Of a stretch of DNA of 9,061 nt, positions 1-5,139 are shown in pieces (position 1 is the stretch's first letter; each line of letters starts with the position of its first letter). The notes below the pieces were generated by a model. That model did not search any database, was not told the DNA's origin, and saw only the letters and a list, made by a program, of their open reading frames with translations. The position numbers and the translations under genes were made by a program. Source of the DNA: Clostridium sp. (lineage in GTDB: Bacteria; Bacillota; Clostridia; Lachnospirales; Lachnospiraceae); NCBI GenBank assembly GCA_004554205.1, contig SFNH01000074.1, forward strand, positions 1 to 9,061, in the 5' to 3' direction.

Positions 1-1
1 T

Positions 2-2698
2 CTGAATGTTAATGTCAAAGGTGACTTCGATGACAGCGCCAAGCCTGAGGTGTTCGATCAGAAGGATGCGGACGGGAATACGGTCCGCGGCGCCTGGAAC
101 GTCAAATACGGCGTGAATGGCGAGGTTGCCTGCGCCGGTGAATTGACCTTCGTTGTGGAGCCGAAAGTCACGATCAGGTACATGGGCACAGAGGAAACAA
201 CCAAAACAGAGCAAATTAAGGTCGCTGACAGTGAAGGAAGACAGCCGGGGACGGAAGGCTATGTCGATACCTACGAGACCAATACAACAATCTCTTATAT
301 TCCCGTTGAGAAAGGCAGAAAGACCCTTGAGGGTGCTTCCATCTCCGTTCCTGTCAAGGTTCAGAACTTCATCGAGCCCGCGGTCATTGAGATTGACGGC
401 ACTACGACTCAGGATGGTTGGTTCAACGGTCTTGACAACCAGCTCAAAGACGTGACTGTGACCGCGCCGAGAAGCAAGGCGCCCATCGTCACTGAGTATG
501 TGCTGGAGTATGCTCCCATCAGCGGCAGCACTACTCCCGATAAAGGAAAGATTGAAAAGGCTCTGGGCAGTGTAAGCCTGATAGAGGGTGTCAAGGAAGA
601 CGGCCTTTACACAGTCAAGGCTGTCACGAGGACTGTCGACGACGCTGAGGGTCTCAAGCTTACAGCCGATACGAATAGTGTCGCGTTTAAGTATGACGTA
701 ACGCCTGCGAACATCTATTTGACCTTTGCGGACGAGCAGGAGAGCCACAAGGACGCCAACGGCATCTACTATGATGAGCAGCGCACTGCCCGCGTGACCA
801 TCATGGATAAAACCTTTACGAATCAGGACAATGAGACGGTCAAGGACTATGAGCAGTTCGTCGTGGAGATTCTGAAGACCTACGGCGCAGAGCCGCAAAT
901 TCTGAGCGATTGGACCTTCGAGGCTGCGGAAGACGGCAAGGGCGGCACCTGGACCCGTACCTACACCTATGGCGTCAAGAGCAATGACGCCAAGCGCGAC
1001 GGCGACAACTACCAGGCAACCGTGGCTGTGACCGACAAGGCCGGCAACACCTCCGCCACGGATACGCAGGGCGCTTACACGGGAAACAATGAGACGGGTG
1101 AGAAGTCCCACTACACCAGCGCAAACGGCGAGCTCTTCACCGTGGACCAGACTGTGCCGGTTGTCTCCGTAAGCTTCAACAACAACAACGTGCGCAACGG
1201 CAAGTACTTCAACGCCGCCCGTACGGCCACCATCACCGTTGTGGAGCACAACTTTGATCCCGCCCGTGTGACGCTCACTGCCACCGGCGCTTCCGCCGGA
1301 GCGACTGCTTCCGAGGGCTGGAGCCAGAACGGCGACACCTGGACCAAGACCGTCACCTTCGCCCGTGACGCGAACTGCAAGTTCTCCATCGACGTCGTGG
1401 ATAAGGCCGGCAATGTCTGCCCGAACGCCAACGTGAAGTACAGCGGCGTTGCCACAGCGGACTTCGTGATCGACCTCACGCGTCCCAATGTGCAGTACAC
1501 CGGTGTGGACGCCAGCCCGTATGCGGAAGCGTGCACGCCCGGCTTCACCGCCACCGACACGAATCTCGGCAACGAGTTCACCTACAAGCTCACCCGCAAG
1601 ACCATGAAGGGTGAACAGGATGTTACCAACCTGCTGAACCACGCCGGCACCGCCGCGCGCTTCAGCTACTCCGATATCCCCAACAGCCGCGATGACGACG
1701 GCATCTACACCTTCACCTGCTCCGTCACCGATCTGGCGGGCAACGTGACCACCCTCAATCCTGTGGAGTTCGCTGTCAACCGCCACGGCTCTGTGTACCT
1801 GCTCAACAAGGAGCTGCAGAATGTCGTCGGCAAATACTTCAACGAGGACGGCTGGGCCAAGGTCGATGACGGCAACCTCGTCATCACCGAGTACAACCCC
1901 ACCCCGCTGAAGGATGACGCCAAGCTGGAGATCTACCGTGACGGCACCCGCGTTGAGACCTACACGGGCGATGCGCTCAAGAAGCTCGTCTCCGGCGGCG
2001 ACCGCGGCGGTCTTGGCCTGTATGAGTATGCCTACAAGCTCCCGGCTGCGGACTTTGCCGAGGACGGCAGCTATCGTGTCGTGCTCTCCTCCACCGACGC
2101 CAACGACCACAAGTCCGGCAATGACAAGACCGGCGCCGAGATCAACTTCGTCATCGATACCGTCTCTCCGGAAATCGTGAGCATCAGCGGCCTTGAGAAG
2201 CGCACGGTCAATGCCGAGGAGCAGCCGGTCGGCTTCCACATCCTCGACACCTATGGTCTGGACAGCGTTGCGATCCGCACCGCCGGCCCGGACGGCGCGA
2301 TCGTCAAGGAGTACATCTCCCAGGCGAAGTATGATGCGCAGAACGGCAAGCTCGAGCCCTATCAGCAGCTCCTGCCCGAGGGCGAGCTGGATCTGACGGA
2401 TGAGATCATCCTGATCCAGAACAACACGCCTTATCACGTGGTCATCTCCGTGACCGATAAGGCCGGCAACACGACGGTAGCGGACGGCGGCTCGATCGTC
2501 AGTTCCACCGAGGCCGAAGCCATGACGCCTGCCTACGACTTCCAGGATTCCGTCACCGTATCTACGAACTTCTTCGTTCGTTACATTCACAACACCGGCG
2601 CTCTGGTCGGCACCGGCGTTGGCGCGGTGGCAATTGCAGGCCTGTGGCTGGTGCTTGCCAAGCGCAGGAAGGATGACGAGGAAAAGAAGACTGCGTAA
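2..2698 (+). CDS. Large Ig-like repeat cell-surface protein with C-terminal membrane anchor (5' end missing)
   Basis: The reading frame is open from the left edge, so the true start is outside the window; the GTG at 50 is an internal valine, with 16 further in-frame codons before it. The visible 898 residues are almost entirely beta-rich, Thr/Asp/Gly-rich sequence organised as repeated Ig-like modules. Module ends carry DKAGN-type motifs (D-K-A-G-N three times, D-L-A-G-N once) and inter-module linkers resemble V-D-x-T-x-P. Near the C-terminus lies a single hydrophobic segment (about codons 2597-2656) followed by K-R-R-K and an acidic/lysine tail, the layout of a surface protein anchored in the Gram-positive membrane or wall. 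No enzyme motif is visible. Such architecture is known from adhesins and other extracellular scaffolds; the ligand cannot be told from sequence. The gene precedes a type VII secretion operon but is separated from it by a hairpin-rich gap, so a functional link is only possible. Confidence is high for a surface protein, low for any precise role. Confidence 0.85.
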   Translation: MNVNVKGDFDDSAKPEVFDQKDADGNTVRGAWNVKYGVNGEVACAGELTFVVEPKVTIRYMGTEETTKTEQIKVADSEGRQPGTEGYVDTYETNTTISYIPVEKGRKTLEGASISVPVKVQNFIEPAVIEIDGTTTQDGWFNGLDNQLKDVTVTAPRSKAPIVTEYVLEYAPISGSTTPDKGKIEKALGSVSLIEGVKEDGLYTVKAVTRTVDDAEGLKLTADTNSVAFKYDVTPANIYLTFADEQESHKDANGIYYDEQRTARVTIMDKTFTNQDNETVKDYEQFVVEILKTYGAEPQILSDWTFEAAEDGKGGTWTRTYTYGVKSNDAKRDGDNYQATVAVTDKAGNTSATDTQGAYTGNNETGEKSHYTSANGELFTVDQTVPVVSVSFNNNNVRNGKYFNAARTATITVVEHNFDPARVTLTATGASAGATASEGWSQNGDTWTKTVTFARDANCKFSIDVVDKAGNVCPNANVKYSGVATADFVIDLTRPNVQYTGVDASPYAEACTPGFTATDTNLGNEFTYKLTRKTMKGEQDVTNLLNHAGTAARFSYSDIPNSRDDDGIYTFTCSVTDLAGNVTTLNPVEFAVNRHGSVYLLNKELQNVVGKYFNEDGWAKVDDGNLVITEYNPTPLKDDAKLEIYRDGTRVETYTGDALKKLVSGGDRGGLGLYEYAYKLPAADFAEDGSYRVVLSSTDANDHKSGNDKTGAEINFVIDTVSPEIVSISGLEKRTVNAEEQPVGFHILDTYGLDSVAIRTAGPDGAIVKEYISQAKYDAQNGKLEPYQQLLPEGELDLTDEIILIQNNTPYHVVISVTDKAGNTTVADGGSIVSSTEAEAMTPAYDFQDSVTVSTNFFVRYIHNTGALVGTGVGAVAIAGLWLVLAKRRKDDEEKKTA
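695..2494 (+). repeat. About five tandem Ig-like protein modules within the surface protein
   Basis: Approximate module limits are 695-1153, 1154-1480, 1481-1783, 1784-2161 and 2162-2494. Modules open with a V/T-x-P or R-P-N strand after a V-D/V-I-D linker. Modules 1, 2 and 4 share an N-G/V-G-x-Y-Y/F signature, in modules 1 and 2 followed by R-T-A and V/I-T. Modules 1, 2, 3 and 5 end in D-K/L-A-G-N. Conservation is mainly at protein level. The best DNA-level match is between 1028-1050 and 2450-2472, 22 of 23 bases identical around the V-T-D-K-A-G-N-T codons. The divergence indicates old duplication rather than recent expansion. Module borders are my estimate from motif spacing. Confidence 0.7.
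2585..2695 (+). other. C-terminal membrane anchor with a sortase-signal-like layout
   Basis: The last residues read I-H-N-T-G-A, then roughly 20 hydrophobic/small residues (ending L-W-L-V-L-A), then K-R-R-K and a charged tail. This is the tripartite layout of a cell-wall sorting signal, but the pentapeptide I-H-N-T-G lacks the proline of LPxTG. It may be a plain transmembrane anchor or a signal for a non-canonical sortase. No sortase gene is in the window. Confidence 0.55.
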
Positions 2699-2708
2699 TT
2701 TTTGAATC

Positions 2709-2741
2709 CTGTACACTGCCCGTTTTACCGGCAGTGTACAG
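2709..2741 (+). terminator. Perfect 12-bp hairpin after the surface-protein gene, candidate terminator
   Basis: Arms 2709-2720 and 2730-2741 are exactly complementary (CTGTACACTGCC / GGCAGTGTACAG) around a 9-nt loop. It begins 11 nt after the TAA of the surface-protein gene, the usual place for a transcript end. However, no U-tract follows the 3' arm, so it does not meet the standard intrinsic terminator model. It could instead protect the mRNA 3' end, act with Rho, or be a protein-binding palindrome. Confidence 0.5.
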
Positions 2742-2757
2742 ATCGATGACTGCGCCC

Positions 2758-2784
2758 CGGGATCGCTGCGCTGCGGCGATCCCG
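2758..2784 (+). repeat. GC-rich inverted repeat, 12-bp stem with 3-nt loop
   Basis: Arms 2758-2769 and 2773-2784 pair over 12 positions with a single G-U wobble (2767/2775), around the loop GCT. It is the second of three consecutive hairpins in the gap before the type VII operon. No U-run follows. It would be a very stable RNA structure in a leader or 3' tail; the function is unknown. Confidence 0.6.
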
Positions 2785-2800
2785 CAGGCGTCTGTCTCAG

Positions 2801-2821
2801 AGCGCAGAGATGCTCTGCGCT
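2801..2821 (+). repeat. Perfect 9-bp inverted repeat with 3-nt loop
   Basis: AGCGCAGAG (2801-2809) and CTCTGCGCT (2813-2821) are exact reverse complements around the loop ATG. It lies 43 nt before the start codon of the FHA gene and directly before an A-rich stretch, so it may belong to the leader of the type VII operon or mark its promoter region. Confidence 0.6.
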
Positions 2822-2847
2822 GTAAAATGGATGCTTAAGAACAAATG

Positions 2848-2853
2848 AAGGAG
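2848..2853 (+). promoter_or_regulatory. Ribosome binding site of the DUF6382/FHA gene
   Basis: AAGGAG lies 11 nt before the ATG at 2865, a slightly long but workable spacing, and supports that ATG as the start. I found no convincing -35/-10 pair in front of it. Confidence 0.75.
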
Positions 2854-2864
2854 AATCAACGTTT

Positions 2865-3794
2865 ATGAAGCTCGCGCAGGAAAGCTTGCTGATGGAACTG
2901 AAATGCGGAACCAATGTTTCCTATGTTCTTTCAGATAACAATGTATTCTTTATGACCGGATTCAAGGTCCTGCAGGGACTGGAGAAGAGCGGTTTTCTTC
3001 GCTGTGTCAAGGCCAGCTTCAACGGCTCGATCCAGCTAATCTATCTCACGAAAACCGAGCATTCCGAGCTCAAGAGCTTCAAGTCCATGCTGCATAATCT
3101 GGACGCCGAGGCGTTCGCTGCGATTCTGAAGAATGTCATCAGCGGCATCGTGCAGGCGAAAACGGTGGGCTTCCTCCATTGCCCGAATATCGAAACCTCG
3201 GTGGATCACATTTATGTGGATCCCAAAACCTATGCGGTTTATCTCATTTATCTTCCCATTATGGAATACTGTGCTGCGGAGGATATCTCGGAGTTTGAAA
3301 CCGAACTGCGCGCCGGCATGATTCAGTTGATCGACTCGCTGCCTGGCTTCCGCGTTGGAACCACGCTGCAGCTGCGCACTGCGCTCACCGATGGCTCCAA
3401 GACGCTTGAGGACGTTGCGCGCGGGAGCGGTGCGTCGGCCGGGCCGATTCCGGATCCGGGGCCAGTGCCGGATCTCGGCCCTGTCAGAACCAGCCGCATG
3501 ACTCTGGAATCGATTAAGCACCCCACCAGATTCCGCTGTGAGATTCCGAACAGCACGGTCATTCTCGGTAATGTGGGCGAGTACGCGGATATCGAGATCC
3601 CCGGCAGTCCGTACATCGGCCGCCGCCACTGCAAGATCATCTATCAGGGCGGAACCTATCTGGTCTCGGATCAGGAAAGCAAAAACCATACCTATCTCAA
3701 CGGAAAAATGCTTGCTCCGCATCACCGTGAGACGCTGCACGACGGAGATGAGCTGCGCCTCGCGGGAAGCACGTTCCGTGTTCATATCAGCTGA
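2865..3794 (+). CDS. DUF6382-like and FHA domain protein of the type VII secretion operon
   Basis: A 309-residue cytoplasmic protein with no signal peptide or membrane segment. Residues about 1-170 resemble the DUF6382 family, which in Firmicutes is typically joined to an FHA domain; a recognisable piece is the strand pattern around I116-Y117-V118-D119 and L127-I-Y-L-P131. A flexible Gly/Pro linker (about 187-207) follows. Residues about 215-309 form a forkhead-associated domain: L-G-N (234-236), D-I-E-I (242-245), G-R-R-H (252-255) and N-x-T-x-x-N-G (274-280). FHA domains normally bind phosphothreonine, but here the Arg of the G-R motif is Asn and the Ser of S-R-x-H is Gly, so classical phosphopeptide binding is doubtful. 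It is first in a four-gene unit ending in essC and occupies the place of the EssB/YukC pseudokinase-like component, for which it may substitute (inference). The FHA call is firm; the DUF6382 call rests on remembered family features. Confidence 0.85.
   Translation: MKLAQESLLMELKCGTNVSYVLSDNNVFFMTGFKVLQGLEKSGFLRCVKASFNGSIQLIYLTKTEHSELKSFKSMLHNLDAEAFAAILKNVISGIVQAKTVGFLHCPNIETSVDHIYVDPKTYAVYLIYLPIMEYCAAEDISEFETELRAGMIQLIDSLPGFRVGTTLQLRTALTDGSKTLEDVARGSGASAGPIPDPGPVPDLGPVRTSRMTLESIKHPTRFRCEIPNSTVILGNVGEYADIEIPGSPYIGRRHCKIIYQGGTYLVSDQESKNHTYLNGKMLAPHHRETLHDGDELRLAGSTFRVHIS
3450..3485 (+). repeat. Two-unit 18-bp tandem repeat coding a Pro/Asp/Gly linker
   Basis: Units 3450-3467 and 3468-3485 encode P-D-P-G-P-V and P-D-L-G-P-V in the linker between the N-terminal domain and the FHA domain. 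They are imperfect copies that fit small in-frame duplication in a disordered hinge. Confidence 0.6.
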
Positions 3795-3795
3795 G

Positions 3796-3802
3796 AAGGG
3801 AG
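3796..3802 (+). promoter_or_regulatory. Ribosome binding site deciding the TTG start of the MinD-like ATPase
   Basis: AAGGGAG lies 9 nt before TTG at 3812 and begins immediately after the stop codon of the FHA gene. The next in-frame ATG (3851) has no such site and would delete the first beta-strand of the receiver-like domain, so TTG is the better start. Confidence 0.75.
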
Positions 3803-3811
3803 AGAAGACGG

Positions 3812-4861
3812 TTGAGCAAGCCGGTTGTTATTTTGGCGGATCCTGATTACATGGGTTATCTGGATCAGCTGCAGGTAAAGTTCGTTGAAGAACAGATGAA
3901 CGATATCGAGCTGGAGGTCATCACGGATCCGGAATATTTCCGGCTGTACTTCAGCACGCCGCGCCGCGCGGGCGTTCTCGTCGTCAGCGAAGAGTTTTAT
4001 CATCCTGATCTGCACAAGCACAACATTCAGCATGTCTTCCTGCTCTCTGAGCAGCCGGACGTTGCCGGCGGAACGGAGAATCTCTCTGTGCAGAAGCTGC
4101 AGAAGTATTCGAGCGTCAAGTCGATCTATAACGCGGTTGTTTCCCTCTGCCCGGATATTTTCGGAACGCATCAGACTCTGAAGACCACACAAGTCATTGC
4201 GGTCACGTCTCCCTTCGGCGGGTCCGGAAAGACCACCACGGCGCTTGGCATCAGCGCCTGTCTGGCGCAGAGCTACAAAAAAGTGCTCTATGTGGATGCC
4301 GAGCAAATCCAGACGTTTCAGTATTTTCTGGAGAATCAGGGCGCCGTTCCGATGGCGGCCATGCAGAAGCTGCTTAACTCTGATGAGCAGCTGTATTCCG
4401 GCCTGCTGTCCTATCTGCGCAAGGAGCAGTTTTCCTATCTCCCGCCGTTCCCTGTGGCGCTGAACTCCGCAGGTCTCGAGCCGAAGCATTTGCTCGAGTT
4501 TATCCGCGCAGCCAGAGAGAGCGGAGATTATGACTATGTTGTCGTTGATACTGACAGCGTGTTCGACGCCTTCAAGATTTCCCTGTTCAGTCTTGCCGAC
4601 CGCGTCATTCTGGTCACGGAGCAGGATGCGTATTCCGTGTTCCGCACCCGTCAGTATCTTTCCAACTTCAACTATAAGGATTCTGATAAGTATTTGTTCA
4701 TCTGCAATCGCTATGTCATCTCGGAGGAAAACGCGCTGCTTGGCGCCAGCCAGTTCTTCTCCATCTCCGAGTATGTGGAATCGAGAACGGAGACGATCAC
4801 CAAGTGCAAGGATTTGACGGAGCTTGACGGCTTTCAGAAGCTGGCATACATGCTCTCTTAA
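3812..4861 (+). CDS. MinD/CpaE-like P-loop ATPase with receiver-like N-terminal domain
   Basis: A 349-residue protein starting at TTG. Residues 4-115 look like a receiver-type fold (V-V-I-L-A-D-P-D at 5-12, G-V-L-V-V-S at 54-59, H-V-F-L-L-S at 74-79), as in CpaE/TadZ proteins. Residues about 126-349 are a SIMIBI ATPase of the MinD/ParA superfamily: Walker A P-F-G-G-S-G-K-T-T (134-142), A' strand with D162, and Walker B V-V-V-D-T-D (243-248). The signature lysine of the deviant Walker A (K in K-G-G-x-G-K-T) is phenylalanine here (F135), a departure also known in atypical members such as TadZ-like proteins. MinD/ParA proteins usually dimerise on ATP and position complexes at membranes or poles. 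The gene lies 17 nt after the FHA gene and 14 nt before yukD, so it was probably recruited to place or regulate the secretion machine (inference). It is not a standard T7SSb component. A BY-kinase role is less likely, as no tyrosine-rich tail is seen. Confidence 0.85.
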   Translation: MSKPVVILADPDYMGYLDQLQVKFVEEQMNDIELEVITDPEYFRLYFSTPRRAGVLVVSEEFYHPDLHKHNIQHVFLLSEQPDVAGGTENLSVQKLQKYSSVKSIYNAVVSLCPDIFGTHQTLKTTQVIAVTSPFGGSGKTTTALGISACLAQSYKKVLYVDAEQIQTFQYFLENQGAVPMAAMQKLLNSDEQLYSGLLSYLRKEQFSYLPPFPVALNSAGLEPKHLLEFIRAARESGDYDYVVVDTDSVFDAFKISLFSLADRVILVTEQDAYSVFRTRQYLSNFNYKDSDKYLFICNRYVISEENALLGASQFFSISEYVESRTETITKCKDLTELDGFQKLAYMLS

Positions 4862-4862
4862 C

Positions 4863-4867
4863 GGAGG
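4863..4867 (+). promoter_or_regulatory. Ribosome binding site of yukD
   Basis: GGAGG begins 2 nt after the preceding stop codon, 8 nt before the ATG at 4876. It is the strongest site in the operon and suggests high translation of the small protein. Confidence 0.8.
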
Positions 4868-4875
4868 ATCAGAGA

Positions 4876-5127
4876 ATGGAAGAAAAAGCAATTGTAATCC
4901 TGCATCTATTGAAGCGGAATTTGGAAGTGGATCTGGAGATTCCGCTTAATATCACTGCGAATGATCTGGTGGTTGCCCTGAACAGCGCCTATCAGCTGGG
5001 CATCAACACCGAAAACGTGATGGAGTGCTATGTGAAGTGCGAAAATCCCATTGCGCTGCTGCGAGGCAACAAAACGCTTGCTGATTTCGGCGTACGCAAC
5101 GGCAGCGATTTATATATTACAGAGTAA
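4876..5127 (+). CDS. yukD: YukD/EsaB-like ubiquitin-fold protein of the type VII secretion system
   Basis: An 83-residue protein, the usual length for YukD/EsaB. It shows the ubiquitin-like beta-grasp pattern: first strand A-I-V-I-L-H-L (5-11), second strand V-D-L-E-I-P (18-23), helix N29-D-L-V-V-A-L-N, then the late motif L-A-D-F-G-V-R-N-G-S-D-L-Y-I with the typical G-V-x-x-G-D/S-x-L/I ending. There is no C-terminal Gly-Gly, so it is not a conjugated modifier. In Bacillus and Staphylococcus the homologue is a small cytoplasmic component or regulator of T7SSb, encoded next to the EssB/EssC genes. Here it lies directly before essC in the same reading frame, which supports the assignment. Confidence 0.9.
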   Translation: MEEKAIVILHLLKRNLEVDLEIPLNITANDLVVALNSAYQLGINTENVMECYVKCENPIALLRGNKTLADFGVRNGSDLYITE

Positions 5128-5128
5128 A

Positions 5129-5138
5129 GTGGGTGTGG
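5129..5138 (+). promoter_or_regulatory. Weak ribosome binding site region of essC
   Basis: Only a G-rich GTGGGTGTGG precedes the ATG at 5140, with no AGGAG core, unlike the other three genes. The ATG is still the best start because the first FHA strand begins at residue 5 and the in-frame TAA of yukD lies just upstream. Translation may be coupled to yukD and kept low. Confidence 0.4.
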
Positions 5139-5139
5139 T

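Noticed and set aside
50..52. GTG at 50 as the start of the surface protein
   Set aside because: The frame continues open to the left edge with protein-like sequence of the same style, and no ribosome binding site precedes the GTG, so it is an internal valine.
2823..2828. TAAAAT as a -10 box for the type VII operon
   Set aside because: No -35-like hexamer lies 16-18 bp upstream; that position falls inside the 9-bp hairpin. The match to a -10 box alone is too weak to annotate.
3036..4891. Minus-strand open frames 3036-3785 and 3782-4891 opposite the FHA and MinD-like genes
   Set aside because: The same shadow effect; the plus-strand frames carry complete FHA and P-loop ATPase motifs, ribosome binding sites and operon spacing.
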